Of a DNA stretch of 64,000 nucleotides, positions 54,102-62,787 are shown piece by piece; the stretch's first letter is position 1; each line of letters begins with the position of its first letter. The DNA is taken from the NCBI GenBank assembly GCA_035544215.1, contig DATKHY010000007.1:496001-560000 (forward strand), given 5' to 3'. The notes under the pieces were generated by a model. That model saw only the letters and a program-made list of their open reading frames with translations. It ran no database searches and was not told the DNA's origin. The DNA is from Candidatus Binatia bacterium. Lineage in GTDB: Bacteria; Vulcanimicrobiota; Vulcanimicrobiia; Vulcanimicrobiales; Vulcanimicrobiaceae. Position numbers and translations under genes: made by a program.

Positions 54102-55049
54102 TTGCTGACGATGATTTCCGAAAGTGGCGGACGCCGGACTATAGATCAGTTGTTGCGCAGCGACGAGTCCTTCGCTGCCTATGAGGGCTGGCGCTACGGA
54201 CCCATCGTCAACCTATGCCTCGACGGCAGGCGGATCGGGACGTTACCTTCAGACTTCGGATTCGGCGACCTGTATCAACCTGACGTGGCGCGCAAGAAGG
54301 CCGACGAGCTTCTCGCCGTCGCGAACACTTTGATTATCCTGGGCATGACGATCGCCGATCTGCATCCGAACGAGCGCCCCGATTTCATCGTTTCGACTGC
54401 GCCGGCGAGCGAGCTGCTCGTCGAAGTCACCGACGTTGTGTCCCCGTGCCGGAGCGACTCGGTAAAAAGCGTTATGCGAGAGGTTCGCCAAGCGGTCGAA
54501 TCCGATTCATCTCTAAAGGAAGCGCTCGAAGGGCGTTCGGTGCTCGTCACGCTCCAGCATACCGCAACGGAGACCCTGCCAATGGATGCCTTGACCGACG
54601 ATTGTCCAGGAGATCACATCAATCGGAGCGCTTCCCGAAAGCTCGTCGCAGAAATACTTGAATTCATTCGCAGAGGCGACATCGCCACACACGTCGTTGA
54701 CAAGAACATAACGATTCCCGATACCGCCGCAACCCGGACGCTTGCGAGGTTCAGAGCCATGGTCACGGTCAGAAACGACGGAAGAGCGCAGGCGCAAGTA
54801 TCATCGATGCGTTGGCTTCCGAAGAAAACGAGCCTTTACGCCGCCGCCAAAGACGCCCTCGAAGCAAAGCAGGATCGGGCCGTCGGTTACCTACGAAAAC
54901 CGGATTGGCTGCTGCTCAATGTCAAGGAGCAGGCCGAAGACTTTCGGATCGATGTCGAGGCCCAGGGAGTGCCACTGCTTACACCATTCGGAAGGGCGTA
55001 TATTCTGTTATGGAGGGACTGGGCTCTCCGGCTGTGGGAGTGGAGCTAA
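54102..55049 (+). CDS. Hypothetical protein, possibly PD-(D/E)xK nuclease-like
   Basis: The 315-residue protein has a region ERPDFIVSTAPASELLVEVTDV, which resembles the core of restriction-endonuclease folds (Asp on one strand and E-x-E/V on the next), though the usual Lys is not visible. The rest is alpha-beta with RFRAMVTVRNDGRAQAQVS. The start is TTG 54102 or ATG 54111. It lies 8 bp after the previous gene and ends the plus-strand operon, facing a convergent gene. Confidence 0.5.
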   Translation: MLTMISESGGRRTIDQLLRSDESFAAYEGWRYGPIVNLCLDGRRIGTLPSDFGFGDLYQPDVARKKADELLAVANTLIILGMTIADLHPNERPDFIVSTAPASELLVEVTDVVSPCRSDSVKSVMREVRQAVESDSSLKEALEGRSVLVTLQHTATETLPMDALTDDCPGDHINRSASRKLVAEILEFIRRGDIATHVVDKNITIPDTAATRTLARFRAMVTVRNDGRAQAQVSSMRWLPKKTSLYAAAKDALEAKQDRAVGYLRKPDWLLLNVKEQAEDFRIDVEAQGVPLLTPFGRAYILLWRDWALRLWEWS

Positions 55050-55117
55050 AGATCTCGTCCAGACCGGCTTTGTCCCGCCAGGGACGATTTGGGTATCGAG
55101 CTTGAACCCCAACCTGA

Positions 55118-56236
55118 CTAAACCAAATTTATCCGTAATTCGGCAGCGAACTCGCCTGCGAGGCTCTTCGGAGAAAATTCGTTCGCATTGACGACGAGTG
55201 GAGCATTGGGAATCCAAACGACGTCTTGTTGGTCAGCCAGTGGACGTCCCATGTCGCCCACAGGATAGAAATCGCGAGTCGCCTCCGAAACTCTGAGATC
55301 TGGAGCATCAAGGAACACCGTCCCGATGCCGAGGAAGCTCTGCCCGTTAAAACCCCAGCGCGAGCGTACATCGCTGAATGCAATGAGCGCCATCTCGACG
55401 ATTTCCTCAAACATATACCCGTACAAGAAGGGGTTATCTTCTGGACCTCTGCGGCGTAAACGTTGCATATACGTCACCGCACCACTGAGGTAAGTCCTGA
55501 AGTTTGTGCTACGATCACCCGGGGTAGTGCTTTCCGCTCCAAGATATACTTCCAGAAAGTCGGGACCTGGTCGAAAATCATAGTCGAATCCGCTGGGCCA
55601 AAAATAAGTGTCGTAATGGGTCGCGTTCATCGCGTTGATGATTGGGTGAACGAGATCCTGCGCTCGAAAGGGCGGTGTTCCGAACACGTTTCTGCCCAAA
55701 TAGTGTCGATCATGTGGTACCGGTAAAGCGTAGACGACCAGACGAGCCCGATCGCTGGGTGGCACGCCAAAGCGAATGCTCTGCAAGATCTCTTGTGGAC
55801 TTCGTGCGCCAGCCTCAATGGTACCGTGGTCCCGCTTGCGAACCGGAACGCGCCCTTTCATGACCCGGTCGAATAACTGTGTCGACAAATCGTCATGGTC
55901 CGCGTATCGCAAGCTGTCCCATCCGACGATGTCAGACTGGAGTTCCCTCACGGCGTCTCGTCTGACGACCACAAAGCCAGGTTCTTGCGCACCCAGTGCA
56001 TAACCGAGCTCGAACAGCACATTGGCGTTGCAGTCGGTGACATCGAAGAAACAGACGTCCGCTTCACTCATCATGCGCGTTATCTTGGCCATCACATGGG
56101 TGTTCGCTAGCTCGTCATCGGCGTAACGAAACTCGATTCCAGTACCGGCGAAGCGGCGTTCGAGTGCCGCGCGATATTCGATTCCGAACGAATACGGATA
56201 GGCGACGAAGATCGACCTAACTCTCACAGTACGCAC
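55118..56236 (-). CDS. Nucleoside 2-deoxyribosyltransferase/TIR-like N-terminal domain protein
   Basis: The 372-residue protein has an N-terminal region (about 8-105) with the pattern SIFVAYPYSFGIEYRAALERRF, then ADVCFFDVTDCNANVLFELGYALG. This is typical of nucleoside 2-deoxyribosyltransferase-like and TIR-related domains that cleave N-glycosidic bonds. The C-terminal 250 residues are unassigned but include FEEIVEMALIAFSDV. It would act on nucleotides or NAD. It is the last gene of an operon with an XRE-ImmA regulator, so it may be the effector of that unit. The start is GTG 56236. Confidence 0.65.
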   Translation of the reverse strand: MRTVRVRSIFVAYPYSFGIEYRAALERRFAGTGIEFRYADDELANTHVMAKITRMMSEADVCFFDVTDCNANVLFELGYALGAQEPGFVVVRRDAVRELQSDIVGWDSLRYADHDDLSTQLFDRVMKGRVPVRKRDHGTIEAGARSPQEILQSIRFGVPPSDRARLVVYALPVPHDRHYLGRNVFGTPPFRAQDLVHPIINAMNATHYDTYFWPSGFDYDFRPGPDFLEVYLGAESTTPGDRSTNFRTYLSGAVTYMQRLRRRGPEDNPFLYGYMFEEIVEMALIAFSDVRSRWGFNGQSFLGIGTVFLDAPDLRVSEATRDFYPVGDMGRPLADQQDVVWIPNAPLVVNANEFSPKSLAGEFAAELRINLV

Positions 56237-56239
56237 TAA

Positions 56240-56464
56240 TCATTGTTGACTCAAGTCGGCGATTAGGCGCTTATCCCGAGTGAATCGGGGAACAGGCAAA
56301 AAGACTGGTAAGCGACAGTGTCGTCCTTGGGTGTTCTGAGGTACGTGTGTGCGGACCGCTTGTGATCCGGACGATTTGGTTTTGTCGTTATCCGCCTCTA
56401 TGACGACAAGGCGAGCGGCTTTGCCGATACCTCGCTGCTTCCGGGGCGCGTGTTGATTGGCCAT
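56240..56464 (-). CDS. Small basic protein between regulator and effector
   Basis: The 74-residue product from ATG 56464 fits between the ImmA/IrrE gene and the next gene with gaps of 28 and 3 bp. It is rich in Arg, Lys and Gln (ANQHAPRKQRGIGKAARLVVIE; PVPRFTRDKRLIADLSQQ). No domain was recognised. The gaag site is weak, so this is a tentative gene. Confidence 0.45.
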   Translation of the reverse strand: MANQHAPRKQRGIGKAARLVVIEADNDKTKSSGSQAVRTHVPQNTQGRHCRLPVFLPVPRFTRDKRLIADLSQQ

Positions 56465-56492
56465 TTTTTGAGTGCTTCGAAGAAGTCGACAG

Positions 56493-57677
56493 TCAGCGTT
56501 GCCGAAAAGGAATGACTTCCCCCCGGACATTAGGGCGTTCGATCTCCACGATCGCCGGGCTTTTATCGCGCGTGGCTGCCAGCGAGCCAACGGGTAAGCC
56601 GCTAAGTTCTTCGATGTCTTGCGAATCGTAGGGTAGTGCCGACAGTATGTCTGACGGAACGACCGCGCGATGAGCAATAAGCATTTCAAAGGCCTGCCGT
56701 AGGAGCTCGGGCTGCTCCGCCGGCGTCTCGTCGTCGAACGGCTCTCGCGTCCGCCAGCCGCGCGCACTAAATGCGCGGAAGAATCGAATCTTCGCGTCGT
56801 CGTCGATGAGTTTCAGGTCGTTCAGTCTCATGGCTATTGCCTGCATCGACACGCCCCACTGTCGCTTGAGGTTCTTCAACCCTTCCAGCGTCGTCGAAGT
56901 CACAGTCCTCGCAAAGGATCGCGCCGGAAGCAAGAACGCCGAGGCGAACCGATGCGCCTGAGATTCCATCAGCTTGTGCTCGACTGGTTTCCAGATGTCC
57001 TTAGCGAGAACCGCATTGTGCAGCAGAAGATGCCCAAGCTCATGAGCTGCGTCAAAGCGTGAGCGAAACGCCGATTCTCGATCGCTGGATAAGATGACGA
57101 ATGGGCGACCACTTGAATGGCGCTCTGAAAATGAGTCTAAGGCCTCAGCGTGAAGTGAAAAACGCGTGACGAGGACGCCGTGGTTTTCCAGCAGCCACGC
57201 GACGTTGCTGATGGGGCCGCCGCCCAATCCCCAGCGTCGGCGGATTTCCTGTGCGGCCTCTTCGAGGTCTTCGTCGCGAATCTCGATCGGTCGCGCGGTT
57301 TCGATCAGCGCCGGCACGTCTGTTTTCGGGAACGCGATGAGCTCCTCGAGCCAGGCGACAACGCGCGCGAGCCAGTCCAGCTTGCGCTCCGATCGCAGGC
57401 GGGCAGCCTTGGTGGCCGCGCTCTGCGAGCGATAGTAGAAGATTCGCTGGGGCGGATCGTCTGGCACGGGTTCCGTAAAGAAGCGTTCGGGCAGTCGTGT
57501 GATCGTGCAGATTCGCCCCATGATGTCGGGACTTGGCCTCTTGTGGTCGTGTTCGTATTGCGAGATCGCGGCGCGCGTCAGGCCGAGCACCTCTGCCAAC
57601 GATGCGGCCGTGAGCCCTCGCGCCTCGCGCGCCTCGCGCAGACGGGCGCCGACGAACCCCCGCGTTCCGGGCTTCAT
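56493..57677 (-). CDS. XRE helix-turn-helix plus ImmA/IrrE metallopeptidase
   Basis: The 394-residue protein has an XRE domain (about 8-65: ARLREAREARGLTAASLAEVLGLTRAAISQYE) and an ImmA/IrrE zinc peptidase domain with the active-site motif AAHELGHLLLH (~215) and a second Glu in LMESQAHRFASAFLLP. Such proteins cleave a repressor upon stress or phage infection and switch on element or defence genes. It overlaps the upstream gene by 4 bp. It presumably controls the operon 58306-55118. Confidence 0.9.
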   Translation of the reverse strand: MKPGTRGFVGARLREAREARGLTAASLAEVLGLTRAAISQYEHDHKRPSPDIMGRICTITRLPERFFTEPVPDDPPQRIFYYRSQSAATKAARLRSERKLDWLARVVAWLEELIAFPKTDVPALIETARPIEIRDEDLEEAAQEIRRRWGLGGGPISNVAWLLENHGVLVTRFSLHAEALDSFSERHSSGRPFVILSSDRESAFRSRFDAAHELGHLLLHNAVLAKDIWKPVEHKLMESQAHRFASAFLLPARSFARTVTSTTLEGLKNLKRQWGVSMQAIAMRLNDLKLIDDDAKIRFFRAFSARGWRTREPFDDETPAEQPELLRQAFEMLIAHRAVVPSDILSALPYDSQDIEELSGLPVGSLAATRDKSPAIVEIERPNVRGEVIPFRQR

Positions 57678-58306
57678 GCGTGCTCTTCGCGCAGCCGTTC
57701 GAGCAGCGTGACGGTCGCGCGCCGAATCTCCTCGACGGGGATGTTGACCGGCGCGCGTTCGGCGGCATAGGTGCTCAGGAGGTCGACGCGTCCGACGTAC
57801 TTCGTCAGGAATCGATCGGGGAAGACTAGGTGGGCGAAGCCGAGTTTCGGCAGCGACAGGCCCTCCGGCGTTACCAACGGTCCGTGTATATAGAGCGAGT
57901 AGTACGCGGTCCCGGAGCCTTCGTCGGCATCGGGCAGCAGCGAGAGCTGGGGATCCCGTGCGAGCGTTTGCCGGAACTCCGCGTGGCGCACCAGGGTCTT
58001 CGGTGTCGCGACCGCGGATGCCGTGAGGATCATGTTTGGCGCGGTGATTCTGGTGTGGAAGCTGGTCTTTCGCTGGTTGCGGCGCGCGAAGCCCGTCAGG
58101 CCGAACCGGCCTGCGAGCAGCCGCATATCGCGCTCGAACTTCGCTCGACGGATGTGGGGCAGCAGGTCGTGCATTTCGGGCGGATCGTACTCGAGGGAAA
58201 GCTCGTCAAAGGCCTCCTCGTAGATGGCGCCGAGCCGGTTGGTTAGGGCCCGGAGGAATGGGACGCCGTAGGCCCCTTCGGTCAGTCGCTGCAGCTCTTC
58301 ATCCAT
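57674..58306 (-). CDS. Hypothetical partner of the XRE-ImmA/IrrE protein
   Basis: The protein has about 210 residues from ATG 58306, preceded by ggagg 8 bases before it. It is mixed alpha-beta with no recognised domain; LSLEYDPPEMHDLLPHIRRAKFERD and the C-terminal IPVEEIRRATVTLLERL are its most regular parts. It is the first gene of a unit whose second gene is an XRE-ImmA/IrrE protein, and the 4-bp overlap indicates coupling. Such partner genes are often the repressor substrate or an associated toxin, but this is an inference. Confidence 0.65.
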   Translation of the reverse strand: MDEELQRLTEGAYGVPFLRALTNRLGAIYEEAFDELSLEYDPPEMHDLLPHIRRAKFERDMRLLAGRFGLTGFARRNQRKTSFHTRITAPNMILTASAVATPKTLVRHAEFRQTLARDPQLSLLPDADEGSGTAYYSLYIHGPLVTPEGLSLPKLGFAHLVFPDRFLTKYVGRVDLLSTYAAERAPVNIPVEEIRRATVTLLERLREEHA

Positions 58307-58327
58307 GGATGTGCCTCCGCTATGCGG

Positions 58328-58365
58328 GTTAACCAATGCTATTTTGAGCCGTTTTTGTTAACCAA
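58328..58365. promoter_or_regulatory. Paired GTTAACCAA boxes, possible operator
   Basis: GTTAACCAA occurs at 58328-58336 and again at 58357-58365, 29 bp apart from start to start and in the same direction. Each contains the palindrome GTTAAC. They lie just upstream of the operon with the XRE-ImmA protein, where its repressor would be expected to bind. Confidence 0.5.
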
Positions 58366-59738
58366 AGACCGCGATCCTGCTCGGCCCCAAACACCCGTTC
58401 GCTAATCATCCCCGCTAGCCGCGATTTCGCCGGCCCTGTTGGGAGTAGCGGAAAGGGACCAGCAGGTGGTGTCGGCTCAGGCCGCCGCCGCGCAGCAAGT
58501 TAGGGGACGCCTGCCGAAGTCGCTGCTGGAAGGAGCGACAAGGCCACGCCAAGCTTCAGCGCCTCTCGCTGCGCTCGAGAGCGTCCAGAGAGCTCGAGCC
58601 GCTCCAATTAGTCCGAGTTCAGAACGCACGAGTGAAACGAGTGCACTCGCGGCAGCACGGAGCGCTCTAAAACCCACCAGAGCTCACGAGCGCTTCCAGC
58701 GTGCAGGCTGGGCTTCCACGGACCGAACTCGCCTTGAGCAACTCTGAGAAGACCCCAGCGTTGCTCTGCGACGCCGTGTGCGTCGTTAGCGTGCCGCCAT
58801 GTAACAGAAACTTCGCTCGGTCAAGGTCCGCTCTCAGCCGCTCGGCTTCTAGCGATTCTTCTCATTCGCTCGAACAGCGAGGGCAGCGTTACACTATTTT
58901 TTCACTGAGGGAGGGCCAGTTGCACGCCTACACCTCCCTCCACGGATTACACGTCGCGCACTCTTCCGGCCGCCGGATTGGCGACGAGGGGTCTGCGGGC
59001 TTGCCTGGGGGACACTAGCGAGAAGGGCCCGTCCGCAGATCGTCCGTGAGACGAGTGCCCGAATACCGGCAGTCCTGTTCGGTGTTGGCAAGGGGTGTTT
59101 TCGCTAGCTAAGGCTACAAACCGTCAAGGATCGCAGCCTCGTTGCTGTGCTTTTAATCCTTTAGGCTCGCGCTGTCGAGCGGATCGTCGTAACCTCGGCC
59201 GCTATACCACGTTGTTGGCAAGTCGCTCGGCCATTAGCGGGATGCCTCTAAAGCAGCCCGGGGCCTTAATGCGGCGCACCAAGAACCTCATACTACAGTC
59301 GAGAAGAATGAGTCGCGGTCGCGTTCGCTACGGATTCTCCGACGCGCATACAACTCGTGCCTCCGGGCGGAGCGGTCAGCTGCGCCAGGACGAGCACGTC
59401 CTGAGCAGTCGGGACGCTGACCACTAGAGCATCACCGGGAGCCGCTCGAGCAGCCGTCGGAGTTCATACCACCTTCGGGCGTGCAGACGGCATTATAACA
59501 CCTAATCGGTGCGACGATACCCGATCCGCTAAAAAGTCACGACGTGACGCGATCGCGAGTCGCCGTCGCTTCTAAAGATGCTCCCGCATTTCTGGTCTTC
59601 GAACGACATCCGCGCAAGAGGCTAGGGTATTGAGAAGTACCATTATCGCTAGCTAAGCCGGCGGCCATCGACGGCCACGGACTCGTGCCCACGGGCCCGA
59701 AGCGGCTCTCCCCGGCGCTCTGGAACGGCCTCCAGCGT
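58366..59738. other. Long gene-poor region
   Basis: About 1.4 kb show no convincing gene. The open frames are Arg/Ser/Ala-rich, lack ribosome sites and look like chance frames in GC-rich DNA. Weak hairpins are present, such as GAGGGAGG/CCTCCCTC at 58907-58940. The region may hold an origin of transfer, RNA genes or degraded sequence. Confidence 0.45.
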
Positions 59739-60458
59739 TTACTCCAAGCGAAGTCTGCGCAGTGCCTCGCCGAGATAGTCGACGGGCTGCGGCGGTGGCG
59801 TAGCAGCCAGAGCCCGCTCGTAGTGATCGGCAAGGTCGTGCTTTCCACACCGGCGCAGGTTCGTGATCGCTTCGCGCTCGTAGATAGCCATCAGTTCGCC
59901 GCTCATCCACATCTTGTGGAGACGGTCGAGGTCGCCGCCGGCGTAGCGGTCTGCGGAGCGCTGTAGGTCGCGATCCTGCAGCGCGATCCTGAGATCAATG
60001 CTGGTATCGAAGGCCGCTTGACCAAGGGGATCGCGCTTAGCAGTTTGCCCTTTACGTTGGGCGTCCTGAACGGCGGGTAGGAAGCCGTTGAAAGCCACCC
60101 ATCTCACGATCCGACGCTCCGACAGCCCGGCTACCTTTGCGGCTCCATTTACCGATGCTCCACTTGCTAATGCGGCAAGGAATATACGGACTTCGAGCTT
60201 GCGATCGTCCGGCGTGATTCGTGTTCGCAAATGCCTGCTAGGCCGCCTACGTGCGCGCGTGAGGAGACGCGGGCCGGGGGTGCGCACACGCTTCGTGCGT
60301 TCCTCGCGCAGCGTGCGCACTAAAGTCGCGTCATTTTGTCTTCGACTGGCTGCCAATTTTGATGACAACGCTTGCGACGTCTTGCGCCTTAGAAATGGCG
60401 CGGGGCTCGGTTCACCCTGGAGCGGCAAACGACGGTCGGCTCGACCCATTCTTGACAC
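59739..60458 (-). CDS. Hypothetical helix-turn-helix protein
   Basis: The 239-residue frame begins with a long Arg-rich stretch. From about residue 75 it contains ITPDDRKLEVRIFLAALASGASVNGAAKVAGLSERRIVRWVAF, a good helix-turn-helix, followed by a helical C-terminal region. This resembles small terminase-like or element-encoded DNA-binding proteins. The real start may be ATG 60449 or later, because the Arg-rich start is poorly protein-like. The 5' end overlaps the upstream frame by 70 bp. Confidence 0.55.
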   Translation of the reverse strand: MSRMGRADRRLPLQGEPSPAPFLRRKTSQALSSKLAASRRQNDATLVRTLREERTKRVRTPGPRLLTRARRRPSRHLRTRITPDDRKLEVRIFLAALASGASVNGAAKVAGLSERRIVRWVAFNGFLPAVQDAQRKGQTAKRDPLGQAAFDTSIDLRIALQDRDLQRSADRYAGGDLDRLHKMWMSGELMAIYEREAITNLRRCGKHDLADHYERALAATPPPQPVDYLGEALRRLRLE

Positions 60459-60817
60459 TTAGGGAGTGCTGTCTTAGCGCGCTTTGAGAGTTCATGGAGG
60501 CGTCCCGCTTGCGCCCGCTGATTGGCTTTGGGTCTGGCCGAATGGCGCGTGCCGGCGGGGATTATACACGGCGTTTGGGGCGCATCTGGCCAGCGACAAA
60601 CTCCGGATCCACGACGATGGGGCCACGTGTACGCTTCGCACCTACAGGGTTGTCGACTGGGCCGGATCGGCGGACGCTTAGAGCCGGGTCCGCGCGAGCG
60701 CCAGGGTGAGTGGCTGATGCAGACGTCGAGACCGGCGACGACGTACGCGCGGCAACGAGTATCACCACGCGTGTGCGCCTTGCACCGGAGCAACTGCCGA
60801 GCCTTCGGACTTAACAC
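60389..60817 (-). CDS. Cys/His-rich small protein of mobile elements
   Basis: The 142-residue frame starts at GTG with LSPKARQLLRCKAHTRGDTRCRAYVV, then DVCISHSPWRSRG, and later PCRCEAYTWPHRRGSGVCRWPDAP. The repeated Cys-His spacing (CKAHT...CRAY...CISH) is like short proteins with the 'C.A.T..G..C...CxxH' pattern seen in phages and mobile elements. It could bind zinc. It is paired with the following helix-turn-helix frame in the same direction, but the 70-bp overlap makes the annotation of one of the two uncertain. Confidence 0.5.
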   Translation of the reverse strand: MLSPKARQLLRCKAHTRGDTRCRAYVVAGLDVCISHSPWRSRGPGSKRPPIRPSRQPCRCEAYTWPHRRGSGVCRWPDAPQTPCIIPAGTRHSARPKANQRAQAGRLHELSKRAKTALPKCQEWVEPTVVCRSRVNRAPRHF

Positions 60818-61497
60818 GTAGAGGCTTGCTCCTTCACAGCTTCAGCGTAGCAGTAGCTAGTGACGAACTAAAGGCTGCGGTGTTAGCTTGTTGGCGACCC
60901 TTACCCGCGCAACCATCGCGGAGCCGATCGACCGTCATCGTCGGCTCCGGCCGGCATCGAGGCGCTTGGCACGGTGGGCTCCGTTTGATCCGTCGTCCAC
61001 GCGATCGGTGCGGTGGAGCACGACCCGTGAGAACCGGCTCGTACGTTCTGGACGCCGTACGACGACCTCCGAGCAGCTCGACGTTGTGCACGCCGCGCGA
61101 CGTCCGAGCAGATCGACCTGGCTAGGCCCAGCACCTTTGTCGACTTGTATCTATGCCGCGTCCGTGATCTTGGCGTTTTCGGGGCATTGCCGCCTCTTGG
61201 AGCCGCGTACGCCTCGCGTAATGACATCTGGGGCACTCAGATCCTATGCGGCCCCTTGCAGGTCAATTGTCGCCTTGCTAAACCCGATCACATCAGCGCC
61301 AACGCGGAGCCAGTGCGCACAGTAGCGAACCAGATAGCTGACGTTTAAACCCTATCGGCGTTGTAACTTCCGCGGTGCAATTCCGGTGCAGTCGGTGAAA
61401 ACCTGCCTTGACCTCCGCTGACTCGCAGTAACTGAAAGTTCTTATTTCACCGGCGTTATTGACTATCGCTGACCTTCGGTAACCACGACAGCCGGCA
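60818..61497. other. Gene-poor right end of the element
   Basis: The 680 bp contain no convincing gene; the longer open frames have atypical Arg/Ser/Thr composition and no ribosome sites. Its right part carries the 25-bp arm-like repeat and then the right att copy, so it likely forms the recombination arm of the element. Confidence 0.45.
61373..61397 (+). repeat. Probable integrase arm site, right copy
   Basis: This 25-bp sequence matches 30567-30591 except for one base (C for T in the middle). It lies 100 bp inside the right att copy. Confidence 0.6.
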
Positions 61498-61536
61498 TTT
61501 CAAGACCGCCGCATTCAACCGCTCTGCCACCTCTCC
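61498..61536 (-). repeat. att site, right copy (39-bp direct repeat)
   Basis: Identical over 39 bases to the 5' half of tRNA-Ser at 30475-30513. Here no 3' half of a tRNA follows, so it is not a gene. It marks the right end of the element and the left side of the next integrase region. Confidence 0.92.
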
Positions 61537-61628
61537 AAAACCCGCCAAGTGCCTTAGTTTACGGGTGCTTTTTGGCAAACGGCCTTGCTCACAGAACGGT
61601 GGCCGCAGGCCATTTGCTCACCATTTGC

Positions 61629-62786
61629 TCACGCGCTTTGAGTCCCTGTCGCTCTCGCCATGAGGCCGTTCGCTAGCACATTGACCGCCTCGCGTGCAAC
61701 GCCTTCGACCACGTGCGCGTATGTCGAGAGCGTGATTACCGGCGACGAGTGCCCCAACAGCGCGGACACTTCGTTGACGCTCGTGCCGTTCTTAAGCGTC
61801 AACGTCGCAAATGCGTGGCGCAGATCGTGGAAGCGAAAGCCTTTCATGCCGACGAATCGAGCAATCTGCGCGAACTGCTTCGTGAAGGTATCCGGTGGCC
61901 ACGGGGTGCCGTCCGGATTGCAGAACACCAAATCGGCGTCGTGGTAGCGCAGGCCGAGCTTGCGTTTCTCGGCGTCCTGCCTCGCTCGGTACGAACGCAG
62001 GATCGGGACTGCGACGTCGGCGAGCGGTAGGACCCGCACCTTGCCAGACTTGGGCGCCTTGAAGCGCAAGCCGTAGATCTTCGTTTCTTCAAGCGATTCG
62101 GAGACGATGAGGCGCCTTCGCTCGAAGTCGATGCTCTTGGACCATCGCAGCGCAAGCAGCTCGCCTCGTCGCAGTCCGGTCATAGCCGCCAGCGCTACCG
62201 GGCACTCGAACCGCGTCCGCTTTGCGGCCTCCAGGAGCATTGGGATCGTCTGCTCGTCCAGTGCTAAGGCGCGCTTTGCCACTCTCGGGCTGCGCACGGC
62301 GGCGGCCGGGTTGGCTCGAAGCCAGCCCAGCGTCTTGGTTCCATATTCCAGCGCGGTGTGAAGGACGCGGTGCACGTGGAGACACGATTGGCCGGACAGC
62401 CCATTTGCGCGTACCTTGGCGTAGGCACTCGTTATGTCAGCGGAGCTGAACTTGCGCAGGGCGACCTCCGCAAGATGGGGCTTGAGGTGCAGCCGGACGA
62501 TCGACGCATAGCGCTGATAGGTGGTCGGAGAAATGGTCTGCGATTTGGGGGTTGGCGTTACGTACGTGAGCCAAGCATCGAGCAGATCGCCGACGGTTTT
62601 CGTCGATTCGTCCGCCCATTGGCCTTCGTCGTAGCGGCGAAGCACGCGGCGTTCGCGCTCCTGCGCTTCAGCTCTCGACATTGTGCCGAGCTTGATGCAT
62701 TTTTGGAGCCGCGGTTGATTGGGCAGGCGCGGTAAGTCAAAGGTGGTGTACCAGACGTTCCCGCGCTTGCGGAGAAAGCCTCTCAT
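61629..62786 (-). CDS. Tyrosine-type integrase of a second element
   Basis: The 385-residue protein has an N-terminal arm-binding segment (GNVWYTTFDLPRLPNQPRLQKCI), a SAM-like core-binding domain and a catalytic domain with Arg in TGLRRGELLAL, Lys in KAPKSGKVRVLP, HxxR in RFHDLRHAFAT, His in LLGHSS and Tyr in STYAHV. It differs clearly from the integrase at 30615. Its stop lies 92 bp from the right att copy, mirroring the first integrase, so it probably serves a second element using the same tRNA site. Confidence 0.92.
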   Translation of the reverse strand: MRGFLRKRGNVWYTTFDLPRLPNQPRLQKCIKLGTMSRAEAQERERRVLRRYDEGQWADESTKTVGDLLDAWLTYVTPTPKSQTISPTTYQRYASIVRLHLKPHLAEVALRKFSSADITSAYAKVRANGLSGQSCLHVHRVLHTALEYGTKTLGWLRANPAAAVRSPRVAKRALALDEQTIPMLLEAAKRTRFECPVALAAMTGLRRGELLALRWSKSIDFERRRLIVSESLEETKIYGLRFKAPKSGKVRVLPLADVAVPILRSYRARQDAEKRKLGLRYHDADLVFCNPDGTPWPPDTFTKQFAQIARFVGMKGFRFHDLRHAFATLTLKNGTSVNEVSALLGHSSPVITLSTYAHVVEGVAREAVNVLANGLMARATGTQSA

Positions 62787-62787
62787 G

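Larger units (their letters stand above)
30475..61536. mobile_element. Integrative element of about 31 kb in tRNA-Ser
   Basis: The element is bounded by the 39-bp direct repeats of the tRNA-Ser 5' half. An integrase gene lies directly inside the left end with its stop toward the att site, and 25-bp near-identical repeats lie just inside both ends. It carries integration, replication (PrimPol), restriction-modification, TIR/SLOG, nucleotide-modification-like and ImmA/IrrE genes. No clear capsid, terminase large subunit, conjugation pilus or relaxase gene was seen between the repeats, so it may be mobilised in trans or move as a satellite. Confidence 0.85.

Noticed and set aside
60888-61325. 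145-residue frame near the right end of the element
   Set aside because: Composition is not protein-like and another frame on the opposite strand is equally open.
61498-61536. Second tRNA-Ser gene
   Set aside because: Only the 5' half is present; there is no variable arm, T arm or 3' acceptor strand.
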